Positions 28,661-36,654 of a DNA stretch of 64,000 nt are shown piece by piece. Source of the DNA: Acetobacteraceae bacterium (lineage in GTDB: Bacteria > Pseudomonadota > Alphaproteobacteria > Acetobacterales > Acetobacteraceae); NCBI GenBank assembly GCA_003164135.1, contig PLSD01000089.1:1-64000 (forward strand), given 5' to 3'. Every line of letters starts with the position of its first letter. Position 1 is the first letter of the stretch. The notes beneath the pieces were generated by a model. That model had not been told where the DNA came from and made no database searches. It was given only the letters and a program-made list of their open reading frames with translations. A program made the position numbers and the translations under genes.

Positions 28661-29062
28661 ATGAGTGAAAATTTCTCGTATCTGCATACCATGCTGCGGG
28701 TTGGCGACCTGGAAGCCAGCGTGAAGTTTTACACCAGCCTGCTAGGGATGCGCGAATTGCGGCGGACGGAAGTGCCGGCCGGGAAGTATACGCTGGTGTT
28801 CGTCGGCTACGGTGATGAGAAGACGCACACCGTGCTGGAACTGACCTATAATTGGGGCGTTTCCTCGTACGAGATGGGTACCGCCTTTGGACATCTGGCC
28901 CTTGGGGTACCGGATATTTACGCGACCTGCGAGAAGCTGCGCGCGGCCGGGACGAAAATTGCCCGCGAGCCGGGGCCGGTGAAATTCGGCACCACGGTTA
29001 TCGCGTTTATCGAGGACCCGGACGGGTATAAAATCGAGCTGATCGAGCGCAAACCGCATTAA
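28661..29062 (+). CDS. gloA: lactoylglutathione lyase (glyoxalase I)
   Basis: 133 residues, vicinal-oxygen-chelate fold. It isomerises the methylglyoxal-glutathione hemithioacetal. Metal ligands expected from the family are visible: His in '[10 protein letters not shown]', Glu in 'TVLELTYN', His in 'FGHLALGV' and Glu in 'KIELIER'. It follows lpxI by 15 nt in the slot usually held by lpxB. Confidence 0.93.
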   Translation: MSENFSYLHTMLRVGDLEASVKFYTSLLGMRELRRTEVPAGKYTLVFVGYGDEKTHTVLELTYNWGVSSYEMGTAFGHLALGVPDIYATCEKLRAAGTKIAREPGPVKFGTTVIAFIEDPDGYKIELIERKPH

Positions 29063-29065
29063 GGG

Positions 29066-29404
29066 ATGGTCGCACTGTACCGCGCTTTAAGCTTGGGTTT
29101 TAGCGCCGCCGGTGCCTTGGTGCCGCGCAACTGGCAGGTGATTTACTCGGCGCCACGGCCCGTGGATTTTGACCCTGTGAAAGACAAGCGCGCCCGCGCC
29201 GTGGACCGGCAGTTGCGGATTTTTGCCGGGTTGGCGCCGGGGTTCACCGAACTGCATCCGATTTCGGCGGACAGCCTACAGGAATGCACCGAAATTACCG
29301 CGCATGCGCCGTATTCGTTGGAGACATTCAAGCTCAGCCCGGCGGCGGTGCAAAAACGGTTCGCTGCCTATGTGAGCCAGTACTGCGCCGCGGGCGGGGC
29401 GTGA
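29066..29404 (+). CDS. hypothetical protein (112 aa)
   Basis: I do not recognise this family. The product has a mildly hydrophobic first 20 residues, then a charged middle ('DPVKDKRARAVDRQLRIF') and two cysteines (in 'LQECTE' and 'SQYCAA'). It starts 3 nt after gloA with AAGGG just ahead of the ATG, and its TGA overlaps the GTG start of the next glycosyltransferase, so it is almost certainly translated with its neighbours. A role in glycan or envelope assembly is suggested only by position. Confidence 0.6.
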   Translation: MVALYRALSLGFSAAGALVPRNWQVIYSAPRPVDFDPVKDKRARAVDRQLRIFAGLAPGFTELHPISADSLQECTEITAHAPYSLETFKLSPAAVQKRFAAYVSQYCAAGGA

Positions 29405-30606
29405 GCAAACGCTTCATGCTCAAGGTGGCGATCGCGGCTTGGCGGCTGCTGCCGCCGGCTTTCCGGCGTACGGCCATGACCGGGATTGCGGCCCGCATCG
29501 CGCGTAAGCCGGACCAGCCGCCACCGGTAGCCAGCCGGGGTATTGTGATTGCCGGAGACGTTGAAGGGGCGAACGGCCTGGCCGAAAGTGCGCGGATTAT
29601 GCATGCGGTCATCGCGGGGCAGGGGCTGGCGCGGGGATTTATTCCGCTTGGGCTGCCCAGCGTGGTGCCGGTCAACCGGGTATCCGTGCCACGGGATGCG
29701 GCGTTGCTCGCTGTTGTTAATGCGCCGATCCTGCCGGCCAGCTTGTTGCGCCTGAAGCGCGATTTCATCGCCGGCCGGCGGGTGATTGGCCTTTGGGCCT
29801 GGGAACTGCCGGTGGTGCCGGAATCCTGGCATGAAGGTGCGCGGTTTGTGCATGAGGTGTGGGCGCCCTCGCAATTCGCCGCCGAGGCTTTCGAGCCGCT
29901 GTTGCCGGGACGCGTGAAGGTGGTGCCGCATCCGTTAGCGGCGGTGGAGTTGCCGGTGGAAGGTGACCGCGCCAGCCTGGGCCTGCCAGAGGATGCGCTG
30001 ATCGTGCTGACCACGTTTAATCTGGCCTCCAGCCTGGTGCGCAAGAACCCGTTTGGCGCGATCGCCGCTTTCAAGGCAGCTTTTGGCACCAGCCGCGCGC
30101 ATTTATTCGTGCTCAAGCTTTCCGGCACCGAGGCTTACCCTGACGACCTGCGCCTGATACGGGCCGCTATCGGTGATGCGCCGAATATACGGCTGCTTAC
30201 CCACGCGCTACCGGAGGCGCAGCTGCGCGGGCTTATTGCCGCCAGCGATATCGTGCTGTCGCTGCATCGCTCGGAAGGCTTTGGCTTGATTCCGGCGACT
30301 GCCATGCTGCTGGGGCGGGCGGTTGCCGCCACCGGCTGGTCGGGTAATCTTACCTTCATGACACCAGAAACCTCGGCACTCGTATCCTACCGGCTGGTGC
30401 CCGCCGTTGACCCGCGCGGGATTTATGCGCTGCCGGGCGCGTTTTGGGCGGAGCCGGATATTGATGACGCCGCAGCCTGGCTGCGTACGCTGGCCGCTGA
30501 CGCCGGTGCCCGCCAGACCATGGCGCTGGCGGGCCAGATGCATGCGCGCAAAACACTTGGGGCGGAGCCGGTTCTGGCCGCGCTGGCTGCCAGCGGCATT
30601 GCATGA
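29401..30606 (+). CDS. GT4-like glycosyltransferase
   Basis: 401 residues. The C-terminal half has the GT-B nucleotide-sugar motif region ('LIAASDIVLSLHRSEGFGLIPATAMLLGRAVAATGWSGN'-type, with E-x7-E spacing in 'SEGFGLIPATAM') characteristic of glycosyl transferases group 1. The N-terminal half includes 'GLWAWELPVVPESWH' and 'EVWAPSQFAAEAF', seen in polysaccharide glycosyltransferases of this type. I use GTG 29401, which overlaps the preceding stop (GTGA). Sugar specificity is unknown. Likely in LPS or capsule core synthesis. Confidence 0.85.
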   Translation: MSKRFMLKVAIAAWRLLPPAFRRTAMTGIAARIARKPDQPPPVASRGIVIAGDVEGANGLAESARIMHAVIAGQGLARGFIPLGLPSVVPVNRVSVPRDAALLAVVNAPILPASLLRLKRDFIAGRRVIGLWAWELPVVPESWHEGARFVHEVWAPSQFAAEAFEPLLPGRVKVVPHPLAAVELPVEGDRASLGLPEDALIVLTTFNLASSLVRKNPFGAIAAFKAAFGTSRAHLFVLKLSGTEAYPDDLRLIRAAIGDAPNIRLLTHALPEAQLRGLIAASDIVLSLHRSEGFGLIPATAMLLGRAVAATGWSGNLTFMTPETSALVSYRLVPAVDPRGIYALPGAFWAEPDIDDAAAWLRTLAADAGARQTMALAGQMHARKTLGAEPVLAALAASGIA

Positions 30607-31688
30607 AGCTTTTGGTGTGGCATTGGGGGCGGCGGGGCGGCGGCCCGCTGTTTGCGCTACGCCTGGCGGCTGCCTTGCGGGAGATCCCCGGCCAGACCGT
30701 GCGCCTCTCCCTGGCTGGCGGGGCGGAAATCCTGGCGGGGCCGGACGCGGCTTCCTGTAGCTGGCGCGAGCCGACCTATAACAACGCGCTTGGCTATGCG
30801 GTGCAGCGCCTCACAGGGGCATTGGCGCGCGGCCGAGTCGCCCGCCGCCTTGCCGAGGACCGGCCCGATTTTGCCATCTGCGCGATGCCCGCCTTGCTGG
30901 ACGGGCGCATGACCACGGCACTACGTGGCGCGGGGATTCCCTATGCGGTGATCGTCCATGACGCGGTGGGGCATCCAGGCGAGATGCTGAACTTCCAGAT
31001 CATGGGGCAATACCGCTTGCTCCGGCATGCGCAGGTGCTGTTTGCGCTGAGCCAGCATGTGGAAACCGCCCTGCGCCGCCAGGGGTTTGGCGAGAAGACG
31101 CAGCGCGTGGTCAAGCTCTGGCACCCGCCGATCCGCTTTGGCGGCACCGCGCCGGTGATGGCGCATGGCGGGCTGGTGCGGTTGCTCTATTTTGGGCGAT
31201 TGCTGTCGTATAAGGGGCTCGATCTGCTGGCTGACGCGATGCAGCGCCTGGGACCTGACATTCCCTTCCAACTGCGTGTCTGTGGCGATGGCCCGGATTC
31301 GTCCAGTTTGGCGCGGTTGCGTGTACTCCCGCACGTTACTGTCGAGCAGCGCTGGGTCGGCGAGGATGAACTGCCAGGACTGCTCGGCTGGGCGGATGCG
31401 GTGGTGTTGCCTTACCGGGAGGCTAGCCAGTCAGGCGTTGCTGCTTTGGCCATAGCGGCGGGACGCCATGTGCTGGCAACGAACGTGGGTGGCCTGCCCG
31501 AACAACTCGCCGGTGTGCCGGGTGCTCGCCTGTGCGCGCCCACCGCCGCAGCCATTGCCGATGGTATGCTGAAACTGGTGGCGGATTTGGCGGCGACGCC
31601 CCCCCTGCAGGATGGTACGGCGCGGGTAGACGCGGCGGTGGACTGGCCAGCCATGGCGCTGGCCATGCTGGCTGCGCTAAAGCCGTAG
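30603..31688 (+). CDS. GT4-like glycosyltransferase
   Basis: 361 residues, second GT-B enzyme. 'LLYFGRLLSYKGLDLLADAM', 'LRVCGDGPDSSSL' and the donor-binding 'VVLPYREASQSGVAALAIAAGRHVLATNVGGLPEQL' are classical group 1 motifs. ATGA overlap with the previous glycosyltransferase. The product probably adds a sugar to a lipid-linked or LPS glycan; substrate not deducible. Confidence 0.88.
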   Translation: MKLLVWHWGRRGGGPLFALRLAAALREIPGQTVRLSLAGGAEILAGPDAASCSWREPTYNNALGYAVQRLTGALARGRVARRLAEDRPDFAICAMPALLDGRMTTALRGAGIPYAVIVHDAVGHPGEMLNFQIMGQYRLLRHAQVLFALSQHVETALRRQGFGEKTQRVVKLWHPPIRFGGTAPVMAHGGLVRLLYFGRLLSYKGLDLLADAMQRLGPDIPFQLRVCGDGPDSSSLARLRVLPHVTVEQRWVGEDELPGLLGWADAVVLPYREASQSGVAALAIAAGRHVLATNVGGLPEQLAGVPGARLCAPTAAAIADGMLKLVADLAATPPLQDGTARVDAAVDWPAMALAMLAALKP

Positions 31689-31858
31689 GTGGTTGTTGGC
31701 GTGTTCGCGCCTTGGCCGCGTGACGTGATGTCACTGTGGGATTTGTAAGGCATCAAACTCTATTTATTTTGTAGAATTTTTTCCGAAAGGGCTTGCACTT
31801 CACGGAAATCGGGGCATCTTGGCGCGAAATACGCGGAAACACACGAAGGAGCCATCGC

Positions 31859-32773
31859 ATGAAAGCCAGCAGCGTTCTCGAAACCATCGGCAATACCCCG
31901 CATATCCGTCTGGCGCGGCTGTTTCCTGGCGCGGAAGTCTGGGTGAAGTCCGAGCGCACCAATCCCGGCGGATCGATCAAAGACCGTATCGCGCTGGCCA
32001 TGGTGGAGGCAGCGGAGGCTTCGGGCGCGTTGAAGCCCGGCGGCCTGATTATCGAGCCGACGTCGGGCAATACCGGCATTGGTCTGGCGCTGGTGGCGGC
32101 GGTGAAGGGCTACAAGCTGATCCTGGTCATGCCGGAGTCCATGTCTGTTGAGCGCCGGCGCCTGATGCAGGCTTATGGCGCGACGTTCGACCTCACGCCC
32201 AAGGAGCTGGGCATGAAGGGGGCTATTGCCCGCGCCACGGTGCTGGCGGCCGAAAACCCGGGTTCCTGGATTCCGCAGCAGTTTGAAAACCCAGCAAATA
32301 TCGAGGTGCATGCCCGCACCACCGCGCAGGAAATTCTGGCTGATTTCCCCGAGGGGCTAGACGTGCTGATTACCGGCGTGGGTACCGGCGGGCATATCAC
32401 CGGCTGCGCCGAAACCCTGAAGAAGCACTGGCCGAACCTGAAGGTCTTCGCCGTGGAGCCGGCACTCTCGCCGGTGATTTCCGGCGGGGCGCCCGGTCCG
32501 CATCCCATCCAGGGCATTGGCGCCGGGTTCATCCCCGTTAACCTGCACATGGCGGTACTGGATGGTGTGATCCAGGTGGATGCCGAGGAGGCGCGGGAGT
32601 ACGCCCGCCGTTCGGCGAGGTTGGAGGGCCTGCTGGTTGGCGTCTCCTCCGGCGCCACGCTGGCGGCGATTGCCAAGAAGCTGCCGGAACTGCCCGCAGG
32701 CGCCAAAATCCTTGGCTTCAACTACGATACCGGCGAGCGTTACCTTTCGGTGCCGGACTTCCTGCCAGCCTGA
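31859..32773 (+). CDS. cysK: cysteine synthase A
   Basis: 304 residues, PLP enzyme that makes cysteine from O-acetylserine and sulfide. Lys41 in '[11 protein letters not shown]' binds PLP, with '[12 protein letters not shown]' and '[10 protein letters not shown]' forming the substrate and phosphate loops. ATG 31859 follows GAAGGAG; in-frame upstream codons lack a site. A 170-nt spacer upstream holds its promoter. A structured hairpin follows the gene. Confidence 0.96.
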   Translation: MKASSVLETIGNTPHIRLARLFPGAEVWVKSERTNPGGSIKDRIALAMVEAAEASGALKPGGLIIEPTSGNTGIGLALVAAVKGYKLILVMPESMSVERRRLMQAYGATFDLTPKELGMKGAIARATVLAAENPGSWIPQQFENPANIEVHARTTAQEILADFPEGLDVLITGVGTGGHITGCAETLKKHWPNLKVFAVEPALSPVISGGAPGPHPIQGIGAGFIPVNLHMAVLDGVIQVDAEEAREYARRSARLEGLLVGVSSGATLAAIAKKLPELPAGAKILGFNYDTGERYLSVPDFLPA

Positions 32774-32788
32774 CCGTGGAATTGCGCA

Positions 32789-32831
32789 AAGCCGGTAATG
32801 AGGGCCTGCGAGTTGCCTTTAGTACCGGCTT
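32789..32831 (+). other. stem-loop after cysK
   Basis: Perfect 9-bp stem AAGCCGGTA (32789-32797) / TACCGGCTT (32823-32831), with a partial inner stem AGGGC/GCCTT in the loop. No T-run follows, so it may be a 3'-end stabiliser or a weak terminator between cysK and hemN. Confidence 0.4.
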
Positions 32832-32848
32832 CGCCCGGATTCCCCGCT

Positions 32849-32862
32849 TTGACCTGAATCAA
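32849..32862 (+). promoter_or_regulatory. FNR/FixK-type box upstream of hemN
   Basis: TTGACCTGAATCAA matches TTGA-N6-TCAA. Its centre is 41.5 nt before 32897, which is the hemN start codon itself. A class II promoter would therefore give a leaderless message. Alternatively TATCGG (32867-32872) is the -10 and the box overlaps the promoter. hemN is a classic FNR/ANR target. Confidence 0.6.
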
Positions 32863-32896
32863 TGAGTATCGGGCTGCATCCGTCCAAAAGAAGCGG

Positions 32897-34261
32897 ATGA
32901 TAACCGATGCCGAACTCATTGCCCGCTACGATGGCCGCGTACCGCGCTACACGAGCTATCCGACCGCGCCGCATTTTACCCCTGCGATTGGGGGGGAAAC
33001 TTATGCCTCCTGGCTGGCCAATCTGCCGGCAGGGGAGCCGGTTTCGTTGTATCTGCATGTGCCGTTCTGTGACCGGCTTTGCCTGTACTGCGGCTGCAAT
33101 ACCTCCGTGGTGCATTTGGAACGGCCCAAGCGGAGCTACGCGGCAACGCTGGCACGTGAAATATCCCTGGTAGCGGCGACCATTGGCCGCCGGCTGGAAG
33201 TTTCCCACGTGCACTGGGGCGGTGGCACCCCTACAGTTCTTCCACCCGATTGCCTGACCAGTTTGATGGATGATATTCGCAGCCATTTCACGCTGCTGCC
33301 GGGCGCCGAAATTGCCATCGAAATCGACCCGACCTCGCTGACGCCGGAGCGGCTGGCGGCGCTGGCCCGCATGGGGGTTAACCGCGCCAGCCTTGGCGTG
33401 CAGGATTTTGACCAGCAGGTGCAGGACGCGATTGGCCGCCAGCAAAGCTTTGAGGAAACCCAGGCCTGCACCCATGCGCTACGCGGCATTGGTATAACCT
33501 CGCTCAATCTGGACCTCATTTACGGCCTGCCGCACCAGACCGAGGCATCGTTGGAGCGCACCTCGCGCCTGGCGCTTAGCCTGCGCGCGGACCGTGTTGC
33601 CGTGTTTGGCTACGCGCATGTGCCGTGGATGAAAAAGCACCAGTCACTGATCCCGGAAGCATCGCTGCCGGGCGCGCAGGCCCGTTTTGCCCAGGCGAAG
33701 GTGGTTCGCCGCGTGCTGGAGCGGGAAGGGGGGTACGTCCCGGTCGGGCTCGACCATTTTGCCCGGCCTGGGGATGCCATGGCTGATGCGGCTTTGGCGA
33801 AAAACCTGCACCGCAGCTTCCAGGGCTACACCACGGATGCCGCGCCCGTGCTCATCGGCCTGGGGGCGAGTGCCATCGGCAGCCTGCCGCAGGGTTATGT
33901 GCAGAATGCTTCGGCCGTGCCTGCGTACACTGCCGCCATCACCAAGGACCATCTGGCTACCAGCCGTGGCGTTGCCCTGAGTGCGGACGACAGGCTTCGC
34001 CGCGCCGTGATCGAGAGCATTATGTGCGAGCTGGAAGTAGACTTAGCGGCCCAGGCCGGGGTTTTTGGCGCCGATCCGGCACCACTGCTGGCCGACGCGC
34101 AAGCCTTGGCGGGTTTCCAGGCTGATGGTTTGGTGACCTGGGACGGCACGCGCATTGAGGTTACCGAAGCCGGCCGGCCGTTTGTGCGCAATGTCGCGGC
34201 GCTGTTCGATAGCTACCTGAAGCAGCAGACGGAAATGCCGCGCCACGCCGTTGCGGTTTAG
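32897..34261 (+). CDS. hemN: oxygen-independent coproporphyrinogen III oxidase
   Basis: 454 residues, radical-SAM enzyme that decarboxylates coproporphyrinogen III to protoporphyrinogen IX without oxygen. The cluster-binding 'FCDRLCLYCGC' (CxxxCxxC) follows 'SLYLHVP'. The N-terminal 'RVPRYTSYPTAPHF' is the true HemN signature rather than HemW, and the 'DLIYGLPHQT' and 'ARPGD' regions are present. AGAAG lies 4 nt ahead of ATG 32897. An FNR-type box 35 nt upstream fits low-oxygen induction. Confidence 0.96.
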   Translation: MITDAELIARYDGRVPRYTSYPTAPHFTPAIGGETYASWLANLPAGEPVSLYLHVPFCDRLCLYCGCNTSVVHLERPKRSYAATLAREISLVAATIGRRLEVSHVHWGGGTPTVLPPDCLTSLMDDIRSHFTLLPGAEIAIEIDPTSLTPERLAALARMGVNRASLGVQDFDQQVQDAIGRQQSFEETQACTHALRGIGITSLNLDLIYGLPHQTEASLERTSRLALSLRADRVAVFGYAHVPWMKKHQSLIPEASLPGAQARFAQAKVVRRVLEREGGYVPVGLDHFARPGDAMADAALAKNLHRSFQGYTTDAAPVLIGLGASAIGSLPQGYVQNASAVPAYTAAITKDHLATSRGVALSADDRLRRAVIESIMCELEVDLAAQAGVFGADPAPLLADAQALAGFQADGLVTWDGTRIEVTEAGRPFVRNVAALFDSYLKQQTEMPRHAVAV

Positions 34262-34440
34262 CGGCGATAATTGTTTTAACAGCCTGTTTGCAGTTTGCGT
34301 TCACAGGCCAGCGCATTTGCAGGTGTAATTTTTTGGGTGCGTCCCGCCGTTGGCGTGCCGCGCATTCGCAATGCGAAACATTCGCAGATATCAAGAAAAA
34401 TCCAATGTCGAATAGAACTGCTCGAAAACATGCCGGGCAC

Positions 34441-34476
34441 AAAAAAAAGCCCCGCGCGCATTTCTGCGGCAGGGCC
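34441..34476 (-). terminator. intrinsic terminator, minus strand
   Basis: GCCCTGCCGCA / TGCG-C-GCGGGGC stem (11 pairs, one bulge, one G-U) with a GNRA-type GAAA loop and eight T. It ends the candidate small RNA and may also end read-through from the CBS-BON gene. Confidence 0.8.
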
Positions 34477-34504
34477 AGTGTGGGGAGTGTATCCGCTTTC
34501 GGAT
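34441..34504 (-). ncRNA. candidate FNR-controlled small RNA (64 nt)
   Basis: Read on the minus strand. If the FNR box at 34539-34552 acts at -41.5, the start point is 34504 and the -10 is TTAAGT (34516-34511). The transcript would begin exactly at a 5' hairpin ATCCG-AAAG-CGGAT (nt 1-14). A single-stranded stretch containing CTCCCC (nt 19-23) follows and could pair with Shine-Dalgarno sequences. Nt 30-56 form an 11-bp stem with one bulged C and a GAAA loop, ended by eight T. Promoter box, start, hairpin and terminator fit together without adjustment, but the -10 is weak. The terminator could instead serve the upstream CBS-BON message. Confidence 0.55.
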
Positions 34505-34538
34505 AAACAGACTTAACCCTGAATTTTGGGTCTGGTCG

Positions 34539-34552
34539 TTGATTTGAATCAA
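34539..34552 (-). promoter_or_regulatory. consensus FNR box in the hemN / CBS-BON spacer
   Basis: TTGATTTGAATCAA is a perfect TTGAT-N4-ATCAA FNR consensus. It lies downstream of both flanking genes, so it does not serve either as a promoter. On the minus strand it is spaced for the candidate RNA at 34441-34504. Confidence 0.7.
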
Positions 34553-34584
34553 AGTTTGCTGTTTTTTTGTGTAAAAAAAGTAAT

Positions 34585-35286
34585 TTACTTGGCGGACGGC
34601 GCCAGTTTGAATCTCGAATCCGTTAGTTCCAGGCGATCCACAACCATGTTCACGCCGCGCGTGTTTTCCGCCAGCACCCTGGCTGCCCGGCGTTCGTCCT
34701 CGCTGTAGACCATGCCCTCCAAGTACACGGTCGTGCCGGTCACCTGCACGCGAAGGCCAGATTTTGGCGCCCAAAGTTCGCGCGCCAGCGCCGCCAGGAT
34801 CGTTTCCTGAATTTCCTGTTCGCCAACTTCCTCGGTGGCGGGAATGAGTTTCGGCGCCAGGGCGGTCAGTAGGTCGAACCGGCTGATTACGCCGACCAGC
34901 GTTTCACCTTGCAGTACCGGCAGGCGTTTCACGCGCTTGTGCTGCATCAGCTCCGCGGCTTTCGCAAGGCTGGTCTCCGGGCGCACGAATACGGGGTTGC
35001 GGCTCATCACATCACTCACGTGGCGGCTGTGCGTATGCACATATTCCGCGGCCAGACTCGCGGGATTGATGAGGGCTTTCATCCACGCGGCCCGGCGTCC
35101 CTCGGTCCCGAGTTCGGGCCGGCGCAGCAGGTCGCCTTCCGTTAAAATCCCCACCAGATGGCCGGATTTGTCAATTACAGGTAACCCGCTCACCCGGTGC
35201 CGCAACATGGACTGAGCGGCCTCCGCGATACTGCTTTCAGGCTGCACCGTTACAATGTCCCGGCACATCAGCTCGGCGACGATCAT
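34585..35286 (-). CDS. CBS-CBS-BON domain protein
   Basis: 233 residues. There are two CBS motifs (about 7-60, 'MCRDIVTVQPESSIAEAAQSM', and about 93-148, 'MSRNPVFVRPETSLAKAAELM') and a C-terminal BON domain (about 160-225, 'LRVQVTGTTVYLEGMVYSEDERRAA'). CBS pairs bind adenine nucleotides; BON domains bind membranes or phospholipids. Such proteins are frequent members of oxygen-limitation regulons in alphaproteobacteria. AAGGAG precedes the ATG. An FNR-type box 58 nt upstream gives a predicted 23-nt leader. No partner enzyme is adjacent, so the function is inferred as a nucleotide-sensing envelope protein. Confidence 0.9.
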   Translation of the reverse strand: MIVAELMCRDIVTVQPESSIAEAAQSMLRHRVSGLPVIDKSGHLVGILTEGDLLRRPELGTEGRRAAWMKALINPASLAAEYVHTHSRHVSDVMSRNPVFVRPETSLAKAAELMQHKRVKRLPVLQGETLVGVISRFDLLTALAPKLIPATEEVGEQEIQETILAALARELWAPKSGLRVQVTGTTVYLEGMVYSEDERRAARVLAENTRGVNMVVDRLELTDSRFKLAPSAK

Positions 35287-35343
35287 GCGGCCACTCCTTA
35301 TTCATGCTGTTGCCACTATGATTGTTGCAGCGCGGCATTGTCC

Positions 35344-35357
35344 TTGATCCAGGTCAA
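35344..35357 (-). promoter_or_regulatory. FNR/FixK-type box upstream of CBS-BON gene
   Basis: TTGATCCAGGTCAA matches TTGA-N6-TCAA. Toward the minus strand the class II start would be 35309, with TCATAG as -10, just ahead of the AAGGAG of the CBS-BON gene. Toward the plus-strand CoA-transferase the -10 position is GAGGGC, which is unsuitable. Confidence 0.6.
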
Positions 35358-35431
35358 ACCCTGTTCCCCGGCACTTTGCGAGGGCGGTTTCCAGGATTAC
35401 ACAGCCGGGAGATACGAGTAGGAGACTTCCA

Positions 35432-36625
35432 TTGAGCGATGCCATCCATGCCGTCTGGGCGCAGGATGATCTGCCGGCCACTGGTCCGCTGCGCGGCGTG
35501 CGGGTGCTGGATTTCACCACCGTACTCATGGGCCCCTCGGCAACGCAGATTTTGGGCGACCTCGGGGCCGATGTGGTGAAGGTGGAGGCGGCGGCGGGTG
35601 ACGCCATGCGCTGGATCGGCCCGTGGCGGCACGAGGGCATGGGGCCGCTGTTTCTGTGGGCCAACCGCAACAAGCGCGGGCTGGTGCTGGACCTTAAAAC
35701 GCCGGAGGGCAAAGCCGCCGCTTTGGCGCTGGCGGCGTCGGCCGATGTGCTGGTCTCCAACGTCCGCCCGCACGGTATGGCCCGCCTGGGCCTGGACTAT
35801 GAGAGCATCCAGGCCGCCAACCCCGGCATCATCTACTGCGCCGCCGTGGGTTATGGCTCGGGCGGGCCGCAATCTGGGCAGCCGGTGTACGACGACCTGA
35901 TGCAGGCAGCCTCGGGCATTGCTGGTCTGTTCGGCCGCATGGACGGCACACCCCGCTACACGCCGGTGAACATTTGCGACCGTATCGTCGGGCTGTATGT
36001 GGTCAACGCCATCACCAGCGCCTTGTACCACCGGGCGATGACGGGGGAGGGGCAGGAGATCGAGGTGCCAATGTTCGAGAGCATGACGCAGTTTGTCCTC
36101 TCGGACCACATTGGCGGCGAGGCGTTTGCCCCGCCGGAGGGTGCGATGGGCTACAAGCGCCTGCTCTCCACCACCCGTGGCCCGTACGCCACGGCTGATG
36201 GGTATTTAAGCGTGGTCGTCTATACCAACCGGCATTGGCAATCATTCTGCGCGCTTGTGGGCGCACCAGACCTTACCGCCACCGACCCGCGGTTTAAAAC
36301 TCAGGAATCGCGCACGCAGTATGCGCTGGAAATCGGTGAATTTCTGGCCAGGCATTTTGCCACGCGCAAGACGCAGGAATGGGTAGAACTGCTGCGCGGA
36401 ATTGATGTGCCGGCCAGTCAGGTTAACACCATGGAAGACCTGATGACCGACCCGCATTTGCGCGCGTCCGGGTTTTTTGAGGAAATGGAACACCCGACCG
36501 AGGGCAAGCTGCGCGTCGCACGGCATCCGGTGCGCTACAGCAAAACCCCCGCGAGCTTGCGCCGGCTGGCGCCTAATCTGGGCGAGCATAATCCAGATTT
36601 TTTAAAACCAGGCGACGGTGCTTAA
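35432..36625 (+). CDS. class III CoA-transferase (CaiB/BaiF family)
   Basis: 397 residues, family III CoA transferase moving CoA between carboxylic acids through an aspartyl-CoA anhydride. 'GVRVLDFTTVLMGPSATQILGDLGADVVKVE' is the typical start, and 'QPVYDDLMQAASG' contains the catalytic Asp. 'CDRIVGLYVVNAITSALYHR' and 'NTMEDLMTDPHL' are also family blocks. TTG start 35432 with AGGAG 8 nt upstream. Substrate unknown; no neighbouring dehydrogenase indicates a pathway. Confidence 0.9.
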   Translation: MSDAIHAVWAQDDLPATGPLRGVRVLDFTTVLMGPSATQILGDLGADVVKVEAAAGDAMRWIGPWRHEGMGPLFLWANRNKRGLVLDLKTPEGKAAALALAASADVLVSNVRPHGMARLGLDYESIQAANPGIIYCAAVGYGSGGPQSGQPVYDDLMQAASGIAGLFGRMDGTPRYTPVNICDRIVGLYVVNAITSALYHRAMTGEGQEIEVPMFESMTQFVLSDHIGGEAFAPPEGAMGYKRLLSTTRGPYATADGYLSVVVYTNRHWQSFCALVGAPDLTATDPRFKTQESRTQYALEIGEFLARHFATRKTQEWVELLRGIDVPASQVNTMEDLMTDPHLRASGFFEEMEHPTEGKLRVARHPVRYSKTPASLRRLAPNLGEHNPDFLKPGDGA

Positions 36626-36654
36626 CAGGAAAAGCCAAAAGCTTCCGGTTCTGG

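Larger units (their letters stand above)
34262..34584. other. 323-bp spacer between hemN and CBS-BON gene
   Basis: Short frames on either strand look unlike real genes. The segment holds a perfect FNR-type box (34539-34552) and, on the minus strand, a candidate 64-nt small RNA with its own terminator (34441-34504). The rest (34262-34440) shows only a small palindrome TTCGCA-A-TGCGAA near 34364 and nothing else I can interpret. Confidence 0.6.

Noticed and set aside
31743-31756. TTGTAAGGCATCAA upstream of cysK as a fifth FNR box
   Set aside because: One of the eight conserved positions is wrong (TTGT instead of TTGA) and cysK is not an expected target.
34276-34516. Short frames on both strands between hemN and the CBS-BON gene
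   Set aside because: No ribosome sites or recognisable composition; the segment is better explained by the regulatory box, candidate RNA and terminator.
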